This document shows positions 1-6,475 of a stretch of 7,869 bases of DNA, in pieces. This DNA is from Actinomycetes bacterium (lineage in GTDB: Bacteria; Actinomycetota; Actinomycetes; JAJYSQ01). The translations under genes and the position numbers were made by a program. The stretch covers positions 1 to 7,869 of the forward strand of contig JAJYSQ010000056.1 in the NCBI GenBank assembly GCA_021793495.1, written 5' to 3'. Each line of letters opens with the position of its first letter. The first letter of the stretch is position 1. The notes below the pieces were generated by a model. It ran no database searches. It worked only from the letters and a program-made list of their open reading frames with translations, and was not told the origin of the DNA.

Positions 1-2685
1 GCGTACCGGGCGTTCTACGCCCTGCCGGTGGAGAACTTCTCCACCACCACGGGTCAGCCCACCAACGCGGTGTACGGCTTCACCTCGATGCTGATCAACC
101 TGCTGCGAGACGAGACGCCGACCCACCTGGCGGTCGCCTTCGACGTGTCCCGGCAGACCTTCCGCAGCGTCGAGTTCGCCGCGTACAAGGCGCACCGTGT
201 GGCCAGCCCCGAGGCGTTCGGCCCGCAGGTCGGACTGATCAAGGAGGTCCTGGCCGCGCTGGCCGTCCCGGTCGTGCAGGCCGACGGGTTCGAGGCCGAT
301 GACGTGCTGGCGACGCTGGCGACCCGCGCCGAGGCGGCCGGCTACGACGTGGCGATCTGCACCGGGGACCGGGACGCCTACCAGCTGGTCGACGAGCACA
401 TCACCGTCCTCTACCCGCGCAAGGGCGTGTCGGACCTGGCCCGGATGACCCCCGCGGCGGTCGTCGAGCGGTACGGCCTGACCCCGACGCAGTACCCGGA
501 CTTCGCCGCGCTGCGCGGGGATCCGTCCGACAACCTGCCGGGCATCCCCGGTGTGGGGGAGAAGACCGCGACCCGCTGGATCGTGGAGTACGGCTCGCTG
601 GACGAGCTGGTGGCCCGGGTCGACGAGGTACGAGGCAAGACGGGCGACGCGTTGCGGGCGCACCTGGCCGACGTCCTGCGCAACCGGACCCTCACCCAGC
701 TGGTGCGTGACCTCGAGCTACCGGTCGAGGTCGACGACCTGGCGCGCCACCCCGCCGACCTACCCGCGGTCGACCAGCTGTTCGACACCCTGCAGTTCCG
801 TGCGCTGCGCTCCCGGCTGTCCGGGCTGCGCGCTGCGCTCCCGGCCGGCGCCGGGGATGGTCCTGCTGGGGACGGTGCCGTCACGGGGTCTGGCCGAGCG
901 TTGCAGGTCGTGGCGGTCCGCCCCGGCGGGCTGGACGATTGGCTGACGGACCACGCCCGGGACGGGCGAAGGGTGGGGCTGGCCGTCACCGGCACGCTGA
1001 CCCCGGCTCGCCCCGACCTCACCGGCATCGCACTGGCCAGCTGCGACGGGTCGGCGACCTGGCTCGACCCTGCCGAGCTGGACCCGCGCGACGAGGCCAC
1101 GCTCGGCGCATGGCTGACCGACGCGCGGTGGACCAAGGCAGCGCACGACGCGAAACCAGCGCTGCTCGGGCTGTGGGCCCGAGGCCTGGACCTGGACGGG
1201 TTGACCTCGGACACCGCGCTCGCGGCATACCTGGTGCTGCCCGGGCAGCGCGCCACCCTGGGCGATCTGAGTCAGCGCTTCCTCGGGCACGACCTGCACT
1301 CCGCCGAACCCGACGGTGTCGCCCCGGTGCCCGATCAGCTGGACCTGGGTCTGGCCACGCCCGCCGAGCTGGCTCGTGAGGCCCACCAGACCATGCTGGC
1401 CGCACAGACGATCGCCGAGCTGGCCGACGTCCTGGACGCCGAGCTGGCGTCCAGGGAGTCCGCGGGGCTGCTCACCGACCTCGAGCTGCCGCTGTTTCGG
1501 GTCCTGGCCCGGATGGAGGCCACCGGCATCGCGGTGGACCACCCGGAGCTCGTCGCGCTGGAGGAGCACTTTGCCGGCTTGGTGAAGGCCTCCGCCCAGG
1601 AGGCGTACCAGGTGCTGGGTCATGAGGTGAACCTCGGTTCGCCCAAGCAGCTGCAGGCCGTGCTCTTCGACGAGCTGGGCATGCCGAAGACCAAGCGGAT
1701 CAAGACCGGCTACACCACGGATGCGGACGCGCTCGCAGACCTGTACACCCGTACCAGCCACCCGTTCCTCGAGCACCTGCTGCGTCACCGTGACGTCGCC
1801 CGCCTGCGGGTCACGGTCGAGGGACTGTTGCGCGCCGTGGCCGACGACGGACGGATCCACACCACGTTCCAGCAGACCGTGGCGGCCACCGGCCGGCTGT
1901 CGTCCACCGACCCGAACCTGCAGAACATCCCGGTGCGCACCGAGGAGGGCCGGCGGATCCGAGAGGCGTTCGTGGTCGGCGCCGGCTATCAGTCGTTGCT
2001 GACCGCGGACTACGCGCAGATCGAGCTGCGGATCATGGCGCACCTGTCGGGCGACGACGGGTTGCGCGCGGCCTTCACCGCGGGCGAGGACCTGCACATC
2101 ACGATGGCCGCGCAGGTCTTCGGGGTCCCGGCCGACCAGGTGGACCCGGAGCGCCGCCGGCGGATCAAGGCGATGTCCTACGGTCTGGCGTACGGACTGA
2201 GCACCTACGGGCTGGCCCAGCAGCTGGGCATCTCCGCCGACGAGGCCCGGCGGCTGATGGAGGAGTACTACGCCCGGTTCGGCGGCATCCGCGACTACCT
2301 GGCCTCGCTGGTCGAGCGGGCCCGTGAGACCGGGTACACCGAGACGTTGCTCGGCCGCCGGCGATACCTGCCGGACCTGACCAGTGACAATCGCCAGCGA
2401 CGGGAGATGGCTGAGCGGATGGCGCTCAACGCCCCGATCCAGGGGTCGGCTGCCGACATCATCAAGGTCGCCATGCTGGGCATGGACGGCCGGCTCCGCC
2501 AGAGCGGGCTCGAGTCCCGGCTGCTGCTGCAGGTGCACGACGAGGTGGTCGTCGAGGTTGCCCCGGGGGAGCAGGAGCCGGTGGAGCAGCTCGTCCGCGA
2601 GGCGATGAGCAGTGCGGTGGAGCTGTCCGTACCGTTGGACGTCTCGGTGGGTGTGGGCCGGACCTGGGCGCAGGCGGCGCACTGA
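1..2685 (+). CDS. polA: DNA polymerase I, 5'-partial at window edge
   Basis: Family A DNA polymerase for gap filling and RNA-primer removal in replication and repair. The frame is open from base 1 (AYRAFYALPVENF...), so the true start lies upstream; GTG at 28 falls inside a conserved N-terminal motif. About 894 codons are present, against roughly 900 residues in actinobacterial PolA, so perhaps 10-25 residues are missing. Domains in order: 5' nuclease (FEADDV, TGDRDAYQL, then a helix-hairpin-helix stretch RGDPSDNLPGIPGVGEKTA near codons 172-190); a degenerate 3'-5' exonuclease domain (about codons 305-445) in which the DxE of motif I is absent (GLAVTGTLTP); and a complete polymerase domain. 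Polymerase motif A is DYAQIELR (Asp at 2008-2010), motif B is KAMSYGLAYG (Tyr at 2179-2181 where E. coli has Phe762), and motif C is VHDEV (Asp-Glu at 2539-2544). The missing proofreading residues and the O-helix Tyr are both known in mycobacterial Pol I. Housekeeping gene, convergent with the minus-strand genes. Confidence 0.97.
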   Translation, partial: AYRAFYALPVENFSTTTGQPTNAVYGFTSMLINLLRDETPTHLAVAFDVSRQTFRSVEFAAYKAHRVASPEAFGPQVGLIKEVLAALAVPVVQADGFEADDVLATLATRAEAAGYDVAICTGDRDAYQLVDEHITVLYPRKGVSDLARMTPAAVVERYGLTPTQYPDFAALRGDPSDNLPGIPGVGEKTATRWIVEYGSLDELVARVDEVRGKTGDALRAHLADVLRNRTLTQLVRDLELPVEVDDLARHPADLPAVDQLFDTLQFRALRSRLSGLRAALPAGAGDGPAGDGAVTGSGRALQVVAVRPGGLDDWLTDHARDGRRVGLAVTGTLTPARPDLTGIALASCDGSATWLDPAELDPRDEATLGAWLTDARWTKAAHDAKPALLGLWARGLDLDGLTSDTALAAYLVLPGQRATLGDLSQRFLGHDLHSAEPDGVAPVPDQLDLGLATPAELAREAHQTMLAAQTIAELADVLDAELASRESAGLLTDLELPLFRVLARMEATGIAVDHPELVALEEHFAGLVKASAQEAYQVLGHEVNLGSPKQLQAVLFDELGMPKTKRIKTGYTTDADALADLYTRTSHPFLEHLLRHRDVARLRVTVEGLLRAVADDGRIHTTFQQTVAATGRLSSTDPNLQNIPVRTEEGRRIREAFVVGAGYQSLLTADYAQIELRIMAHLSGDDGLRAAFTAGEDLHITMAAQVFGVPADQVDPERRRRIKAMSYGLAYGLSTYGLAQQLGISADEARRLMEEYYARFGGIRDYLASLVERARETGYTETLLGRRRYLPDLTSDNRQRREMAERMALNAPIQGSAADIIKVAMLGMDGRLRQSGLESRLLLQVHDEVVVEVAPGEQEPVEQLVREAMSSAVELSVPLDVSVGVGRTWAQAAH

Positions 2686-2714
2686 GTGGACCGCGCGGGG
2701 CCGCGCGGTCCACT
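2685..2714 (+). terminator. Hairpin at polA stop, putative bidirectional terminator
   Basis: A perfect 13-bp inverted repeat (AGTGGACCGCGCG at 2685-2697, its exact complement at 2702-2714) surrounds the four-base loop GGGC. It begins on the last base of the polA stop codon and lies between convergent genes, so it could end transcription from both sides. No T-run follows on either strand. That is common for terminators in high-GC actinobacteria, but it means termination is inferred from the stem and its position. Confidence 0.65.
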
Positions 2715-2769
2715 CGGTGCGTTCAGCTCGGTGCGTTCAGCTCGGTGCGTTCAGCTCGGTGCGTTCAGC
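2714..2769. repeat. Four tandem copies of a 14-bp unit
   Basis: The unit TCGGTGCGTTCAGC occurs four times with no mismatch and no gap, at 2714-2727, 2728-2741, 2742-2755 and 2756-2769. The array starts on the last base of the hairpin at the polA end and stops one base before the stop codon of the convergent formaldehyde dehydrogenase gene. It has no spacers, so it is a simple minisatellite and not a CRISPR array. Perfect identity suggests recent expansion by slippage, or possible assembly uncertainty in copy number. No function is evident. Confidence 0.95.
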
Positions 2770-2770
2770 C

Positions 2771-4000
2771 TCAGGCCGCCTTGCGGTTCGCGAGCATCCC
2801 GTGGGGATCGAGGACGAACTTGCGCGCTACCCCCTTGTCGAAGTCGCGGTAGCCGTTCGGGGCGTCATCCAGTGGGATCGGGGTGGCGTTGACGGCCTTG
2901 GCGATGTGGCAGCGGTCGTGCAGGATGGCCATCATCAGCTGCCGGTTGTACTTCATCACCGGACACTGCCCGGTGGTGAGGGCATGGGACTTCGCCCACC
3001 CCAGCCCCAGCCGGACCCGCAGGGAGCCGATCTTGGCCTCGTCGTCGATGCCGCCCGGGTCCCCGGTCACGTACAGGCCGGGGACGCCCAGCGACGCACC
3101 CGCCCGGGAGACCGTCATGATGTCGTTGAGCACCGTCGCCGGGGCCTCCCCGGCGCCCGCGCCGTGTCCCTTTGCCTCGAACCCGACGCAGTCGACGGCG
3201 GCGTCGACCTCGGGTTCGCCGAGGATCTCGGCCACCATGTCGGTCAGCGGCGCGTCGGTACGCAGGTCGATCGTCTCGCAGCCGAAGCTGCGGGCCTGGG
3301 CCAGCCGCTCCGGGTTCATGTCACCGACGATCACCACCGCGGCGCCGAGCAGCTGTGCGGAGTGGGCTGAGGCCAGCCCGACCGGACCCGCGCCAGCGAC
3401 ATAGACGGTGGACCCGGTGGTCACCCCGGCCGTGTAGGCACCGTGGTAGCCGGTGGGGAAGATGTCCGAAAGCATCGTCAGGTCGAGGATCTTGTCCATC
3501 GCCTGCTCCCGGTCGGGGAACCGCAGCAGGTTGAAGTCCGCGTACGGCACCATCACGTACTGGGCCTGCCCGCCGACCCAACCGCCCATGTCCACGTAGC
3601 CGTAGGCCGATCCGGGACGGTCTGGATTCACGTTCTCGCAGATGCCGGTCTTGCGCTCCTTGCAGTTGCGGCACCGTCCGCAGGCGATGTTGAACGGCGC
3701 CGAGACGATGTCGCCAACCTTGATGAACTCGACACCTGGGCCGGCCTCCACCACCTCGCCGGTGATCTCGTGCCCCAGCACGAGCCCGGTCGGCGCGGTG
3801 GTGCGCCCCCGGACCATGTGCTGGTCACTGCCGCAGATGTTGGTCGCGATGACCTTCAAGATCACCCCGTGCGGGCACTTCCGCCCGACGTTGGCCGGAT
3901 TGACCCCCGGGCCGTCCGCCAGCTCCAACCGCGGATAGTCGATGGTCGCCACGGCCACCTTGCCGGGGCCGACGTACTCCACTGCCTTGTTTCCGGGCAT
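2771..4000 (-). CDS. fdhA: Glutathione-independent formaldehyde dehydrogenase (zinc, NAD+)
   Basis: Zinc-dependent medium-chain dehydrogenase, 409 aa, expected to oxidise formaldehyde to formate with NAD+ in the cytosol without a thiol cofactor. Catalytic-zinc ligands are Cys56 (NICGSDQH), His77 (LGHE) and Asp179 (LSDI). Structural-zinc cysteines are 107, 110, 113 and 121 (CGRCRNCKERKTGIC). The Rossmann motif GAGPVG is at 203-208, with acidic Asp227 after the second strand, which favours NAD+. The segments MVRGRTT, GYVDMGGW and LGLGWAKSH resemble Pseudomonas putida FdhA (399 aa) more than the related formaldehyde dismutase. An insertion of about ten residues sits near 28-43. The ATG at 4000-3998 is chosen because AAGGAGAG (4017-4010) precedes it at good spacing and the homologous N-terminus (MPGNKAVEYVG) starts there; the frame stays open further upstream, but that stretch antisenses no family sequence. 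It lies 91 bp downstream of the MIP channel gene, probably in the same transcript. Confidence 0.93.
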   Translation of the reverse strand: MPGNKAVEYVGPGKVAVATIDYPRLELADGPGVNPANVGRKCPHGVILKVIATNICGSDQHMVRGRTTAPTGLVLGHEITGEVVEAGPGVEFIKVGDIVSAPFNIACGRCRNCKERKTGICENVNPDRPGSAYGYVDMGGWVGGQAQYVMVPYADFNLLRFPDREQAMDKILDLTMLSDIFPTGYHGAYTAGVTTGSTVYVAGAGPVGLASAHSAQLLGAAVVIVGDMNPERLAQARSFGCETIDLRTDAPLTDMVAEILGEPEVDAAVDCVGFEAKGHGAGAGEAPATVLNDIMTVSRAGASLGVPGLYVTGDPGGIDDEAKIGSLRVRLGLGWAKSHALTTGQCPVMKYNRQLMMAILHDRCHIAKAVNATPIPLDDAPNGYRDFDKGVARKFVLDPHGMLANRKAA

Positions 4001-4009
4001 TACGGTTCC

Positions 4010-4017
4010 CTCTCCTT
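4010..4017 (-). promoter_or_regulatory. Ribosome binding site deciding the fdhA start
   Basis: On the minus strand AAGGAGAG (4017 down to 4010) lies nine bases before the ATG at 4000-3998. It is a strong purine-rich Shine-Dalgarno match, and it rules out the longer open frame that runs upstream of this ATG. Confidence 0.8.
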
Positions 4018-4059
4018 CGTGGGGTGCAGGTCTGCGTGGGGTCTCGTGGGGTGCAGGTC
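4017..4059. repeat. 16-bp direct repeat in the MIP-fdhA spacer
   Basis: TCGTGGGGTGCAGGTC occurs exactly at 4017-4032 and 4044-4059. A shorter related piece, CGTGGGGTC, lies between them at 4035-4043. Copy one abuts the fdhA ribosome binding site. On the minus (transcribed) strand this gives C-rich runs in the leader of fdhA. It may be a regulatory element of the intercistronic region or a slippage product; the sequence does not decide between them. Confidence 0.85.
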
Positions 4060-4091
4060 GCTGCCGCGTCGTGGCCTGCGGGGCGGGTGTC

Positions 4092-4919
4092 TCACGGCCC
4101 CGGCGTGCGGGCAGCTGGGATCGGCTCCTGCGGGCGGCGGCGAGTCGCCCACGGCGCCAGCCCGACCAACGGGTAGACGAGCGCGGCGAGCGCGGCCCCG
4201 ATGGCCTCGGCGAGCACGTACATGCCGACCACCGCCCACCGGACCGAGACCCCGAGGGTGTAGTCGGCGAAGATCGGTCCGAACATCCGCGCGGGGTTGA
4301 TCGCGGCACCCGACACGTTGCCCAGGAGCACGATCAGCCCGGCGATGTTCAGCCCGATGATCAGGCCCACGAACGCCGGCGGGGCCTTCTTGTTGACGGC
4401 CATGCCGAGCACCCCGAGGACGAGTGCGAACGTGCCGATCCCCTCGGCGATCCCGGCGCGCCACAGCGGCACGCCCGGGAAGGGCCCCGGCGCACCGAGC
4501 CCGCCGATGGCCCACGCCTGGTGGCCGTAGACCAGGGCGATCGCGTAGGCGCCGAGGGTGGCACCCACGACCTGGGCGACCCAGTAGCCGACCGCGTCCG
4601 GCAGGCTGATGTCGCGGTGCAGCAGGAGAGCGAGGGTGACCCCCGGGTTGATGTGCGCGCCGCTGACGTGGCCGAAGATGTACACCATGGTCATGATCAC
4701 GAAGGCGAAGGCCAGCCCGATCGCCAGCCAGTCGCCAAGCCCGCCGAGCGCACCGATGCCGATGTCGTTGGGGTTGCCGTAGGTCGGCGCACCATGTCCG
4801 AGCATCAGGGTGACCGCCGCCGAGCCGGCGCCGACGAAGACGAGGAAGAAGATCCCGATCGCCTCGGCCACCATGCGCTGGGCCAGCGAATACCTCTCGA
4901 CCGCGATCTCGTCGACCAT
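4092..4919 (-). CDS. MIP-family channel (aquaporin/glyceroporin), AqpM-like
   Basis: Six-helix inner-membrane channel, 275 aa, of the major intrinsic protein family, passing water and/or small neutral solutes such as glycerol or short alcohols. The segments FFLVFVGAGSAAVTLML, IGIGALGGLGDW, GGLGAPGPFPG and GLIIGL closely resemble the archaeal aquaporin AqpM. The second half-helix motif is canonical, NPAR at 208-211, with the filter Arg211. The first reads NPG at 91-93 instead of NPA. By my alignment to AqpM from memory, the other filter positions are Phe71, Ile196 and Ala205, the last replacing an AqpM Ser. The C-terminus after about residue 255 is hydrophilic. The ATG at 4919-4917 is supported by GGGAGGA (4930-4924), four bases upstream. 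It is the first gene of a minus-strand pair with fdhA, and its linkage to two dehydrogenases suggests import of their substrate, though this is inference. Confidence 0.9.
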   Translation of the reverse strand: MVDEIAVERYSLAQRMVAEAIGIFFLVFVGAGSAAVTLMLGHGAPTYGNPNDIGIGALGGLGDWLAIGLAFAFVIMTMVYIFGHVSGAHINPGVTLALLLHRDISLPDAVGYWVAQVVGATLGAYAIALVYGHQAWAIGGLGAPGPFPGVPLWRAGIAEGIGTFALVLGVLGMAVNKKAPPAFVGLIIGLNIAGLIVLLGNVSGAAINPARMFGPIFADYTLGVSVRWAVVGMYVLAEAIGAALAALVYPLVGLAPWATRRRPQEPIPAARTPGP

Positions 4920-4969
4920 GGAATCCTCCCGACGTGAAATGCGGTGGAAATTCCCGTGACTTGTCCAGG

Positions 4970-4998
4970 ACGCTAGATGGCCCCGGTCCGGGCGTCAC
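4970..4998 (-). promoter_or_regulatory. Candidate promoter for the MIP-fdhA unit
   Basis: On the minus strand a -35-like GTGACG (4998-4993) is followed after 17 bases by a -10-like TAGCGT (4975-4970). This would start transcription near 4963, about 44 bases before the MIP start codon. The hexamers fit loose actinobacterial sigma-70 patterns (TANNNT, TGAC core). Such matches are not rare, so confidence is modest. Confidence 0.35.
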
Positions 4999-5017
4999 CG
5001 CACGGTGGGTCAGACCC
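4996..5017. promoter_or_regulatory. Abutting inverted repeats, candidate operator
   Basis: Two small palindromes share a base: CACCG-CA-CGGTG at 4996-5007 and GGGTC-A-GACCC at 5007-5017. They overlap the -35-like element of the leftward candidate promoter, where a regulator could act. They are short for GC-rich DNA and could arise by chance. Confidence 0.3.
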
Positions 5018-5055
5018 GGTGAGCCAGGGGGGCAGGCCACGGTCAGTCGGTCGGA

Positions 5056-5071
5056 CTGTCCATCCGGACAG
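5056..5071. promoter_or_regulatory. Inverted repeat CTGTCC-N4-GGACAG, candidate operator
   Basis: Six-base arms at 5056-5061 and 5066-5071 flank ATCC, in the middle of the divergent region between the two candidate promoters. The spacing would suit a dimeric regulator such as a NarL-type response regulator. This reading rests only on symmetry and location. Confidence 0.3.
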
Positions 5072-5166
5072 GTGCGTACCCGCGATCGGACGCCGGTCCC
5101 TCGGGGTCAACCTGGTGCCTGCTGGCGGACCCGCAGGTCCCGGGGCAAGGCGCCCAGATCGACCCC

Positions 5167-5195
5167 TTGGACCGCGGCCGCTGCTCGACTACGAT
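5167..5195 (+). promoter_or_regulatory. Candidate promoter for the dehydrogenase-kinase unit
   Basis: TTGGAC (5167-5172) and TACGAT (5190-5195) are separated by exactly 17 bases, a good fit to an actinobacterial housekeeping sigma promoter. Transcription would start near 5202, giving a leader of about 50 bases before the GTG at 5253. If correct, it also excludes the longer open frame beginning at 4977 as coding sequence. Confidence 0.5.
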
Positions 5196-5238
5196 TCGTG
5201 CACCAGGCGCGCCCCGCACCTTCCGCGCGGGGGCAGCC

Positions 5239-5246
5239 GAGGGGAG
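5239..5246 (+). promoter_or_regulatory. Ribosome binding site deciding the dehydrogenase start
   Basis: GAGGGGAG precedes the GTG at 5253 by six bases. No comparable site precedes the ATG at 4977, and conserved family sequence begins only after residue 25 of the shorter protein, so the shorter form is preferred. Confidence 0.7.
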
Positions 5247-5252
5247 CAAGCC

Positions 5253-6461
5253 GTGACCGCTGCGAGCACCGCCCTGCAGCCGGTGCCGGCCGACGCACTG
5301 AGCGATCGGTCATGCCGGGCGAGCAAGTTCCTGGTACCCGAGGTCATCTTCGGCCCCGGGACGCTCGACGAGCTGGGCGGCGCGGCCCGACGCATGGGCG
5401 GTGGACGGGCTCTCGTCGTCAGCGACGAGGGAGTGATGGCCGCCGGGTGGGTGGAACGCGCACTGCCCAGCCTCACACGGGCCGACGTCGGGTTCCATAT
5501 CTGGCACGAGCTGACTCCGAACCCGAAGGACCACGAGGTCCTCAGGGGCGTGGACGCGTTCCTGGCCGGGGGTGCGGACATGGTGGTGGCGATCGGCGGG
5601 GGCAGCTGTATCGACGCGGCCAAGGCGATCGCCGTGCTCAGTGCGAACGGTGGGACCGTCGCGCAGTACGCCGGCATCGACCGGGTGCCGTTCCCGATCC
5701 CGCCGCTGGTCATGGCACCGACGACCGCCGGGTCGGGGGCCGACGTCACGCAGTTCTGCGTCATCACCGACACCGTTCGAGGCTCGAAGCTGACCATCGC
5801 CGGGCGGGCCCTGGTGCCGAACGTGTCGATCATCGACCCCCTCGTGCTCGCGACGATGTCCGAGTCGTTGACCGTGTACACCGGCCTGGACGCCCTGAGC
5901 CACGCGATCGAGGCCTACGTGTCCCTGGCGGCGAACTTCCTCAGCGACGTGCACGCGCTGGCTGCGATCGGTGCCGTGGTCGAGCATCTTCCGGCGGCCG
6001 TGGATCGGCCCGGTGACCTCGACGCGTTGGTCGGGATGGCCCGGGCCAGTTTTCATGCCGGGTTGGCCTTCAGCAGCGCCTTGCTCGGTGCCACCCACGC
6101 GATCTCCCACCAGATCGGGGGGCTCACCGACCTGCCGCACGGGCTGCTGAACGCGATCCTGCTGCCGCACGTCATCCGGTTCAACGGCGCGGCCTGCCCG
6201 CAGCGGTACGGCGAGGTCGCCGGTGCCCTGGGGATCCCGGTCTGGGGGATGGACGGTGCCGAGGTGGTCGAGGCCTGTGCGGATGCCGTGCTCCTGCTGG
6301 GGGAGAAGCTCGGCGTACCGGCGGGGCTGCGCCAGCTCGGAGTGAGCGAGGCAGACATCCCGCACGTCGTCGGGCTGGCCCTGGAGGACGCCTACATCAC
6401 GACCAACCCGCGGCCCGTGACGGCCGCGGACGTGGAGCAGATCTGCCGCGACGCGCTGTGA
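5253..6461 (+). CDS. Iron-type (group III) alcohol dehydrogenase, ErcA-like
   Basis: NAD(P)-dependent iron-type alcohol dehydrogenase, 402 aa, expected to interconvert an alcohol and its aldehyde in the cytosol. The N-terminal nucleotide-binding domain carries GGGS at 115-118 (AIGGGSCIDAAKAI) and TTAGSGAD at 157-164. Metal ligands by alignment with FucO are Asp213 and His217 (GLDALSHAIEAY), His282 (THAISH) and His296 (LPHG); all four are present. FLVPEVIFGPGTLDELG, the VPFPIPPLVMAPTTAGSGADVTQF stretch around 145-168, and LLGATHAISHQIGG recall ErcA of Pseudomonas, a dehydrogenase that takes part in sensor-kinase control of ethanol oxidation. The GTG at 5253 is chosen because GAGGGGAG (5239-5246) sits six bases upstream; the frame is open back to 4977, but that part is G/C-rich noncoding-like sequence holding a candidate promoter. 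A histidine kinase gene follows directly, so the pair is probably co-transcribed. Substrate (methanol, ethanol, diol or other) is not determined. Confidence 0.9.
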   Translation: MTAASTALQPVPADALSDRSCRASKFLVPEVIFGPGTLDELGGAARRMGGGRALVVSDEGVMAAGWVERALPSLTRADVGFHIWHELTPNPKDHEVLRGVDAFLAGGADMVVAIGGGSCIDAAKAIAVLSANGGTVAQYAGIDRVPFPIPPLVMAPTTAGSGADVTQFCVITDTVRGSKLTIAGRALVPNVSIIDPLVLATMSESLTVYTGLDALSHAIEAYVSLAANFLSDVHALAAIGAVVEHLPAAVDRPGDLDALVGMARASFHAGLAFSSALLGATHAISHQIGGLTDLPHGLLNAILLPHVIRFNGAACPQRYGEVAGALGIPVWGMDGAEVVEACADAVLLLGEKLGVPAGLRQLGVSEADIPHVVGLALEDAYITTNPRPVTAADVEQICRDAL

Positions 6462-6475
6462 GCGGAGGCAGTCTC

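Larger units (their letters stand above)
4920..5252. other. Divergent intergenic regulatory region (333 bp)
   Basis: This gap separates the MIP-fdhA unit (leftward) from the dehydrogenase-kinase unit (rightward). It contains ribosome binding sites at both ends, one candidate promoter in each direction and several short inverted repeats: CACCG/CGGTG at 4996-5007, GGGTC/GACCC at 5007-5017 and CTGTCC/GGACAG at 5056-5071. The plus-strand frame of the downstream dehydrogenase stays open across much of it (from 4977), but that extension resembles no family sequence and has no ribosome binding site. No RNA gene was recognised here. Confidence 0.7.

Noticed and set aside
28..30. GTG as the start codon of polA
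   Set aside because: The frame is open to base 1 and codons 1-9 (AYRAFYALP) are part of the conserved Pol I N-terminus, so the gene is cut by the window edge.
760..2682. Long minus-strand open frame (640 codons) opposite polA
   Set aside because: It is antisense to a fully conserved gene, has low-complexity Arg/Gly/Gln/Val-rich content and no family motif; it is a by-product of GC-rich codon bias.
2714..2769. CRISPR array
   Set aside because: The 14-bp units are directly adjacent with no unique spacers, and no cas gene is nearby.
2771..4000. Formaldehyde dismutase instead of dehydrogenase
   Set aside because: The segments MVRGRTT, SLRVRLGLGWAKSH and PVMKYNR match the dehydrogenase branch better than the dismutase branch, though only an assay would settle it.
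3443..4300. Plus-strand open frames opposite fdhA and the MIP gene
   Set aside because: Composition reflects the complement of GC-rich coding sequence, no motif is recognisable, and the opposite strand has complete conserved proteins.
4001..4309. N-terminal extension of the formaldehyde dehydrogenase by about 103 residues
   Set aside because: It would overlap the MIP coding sequence in another frame, shows no family similarity, and a strong ribosome binding site precedes the ATG at 4000.
4977..5252. N-terminal extension of the iron dehydrogenase by 92 residues
   Set aside because: No ribosome binding site at 4977, no similarity to the family, and the stretch contains a well-spaced candidate promoter and a good site before GTG 5253.
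5310..6365. Minus-strand open frame opposite the iron dehydrogenase
   Set aside because: His/Arg/Gln/Gly-rich sequence without domain features; the plus strand carries all family motifs.
6458..6460. GTG overlapping the dehydrogenase stop as the kinase start
   Set aside because: No Shine-Dalgarno sequence precedes it, whereas GGAGG is well placed for GTG at 6476; coupling by overlap remains possible.
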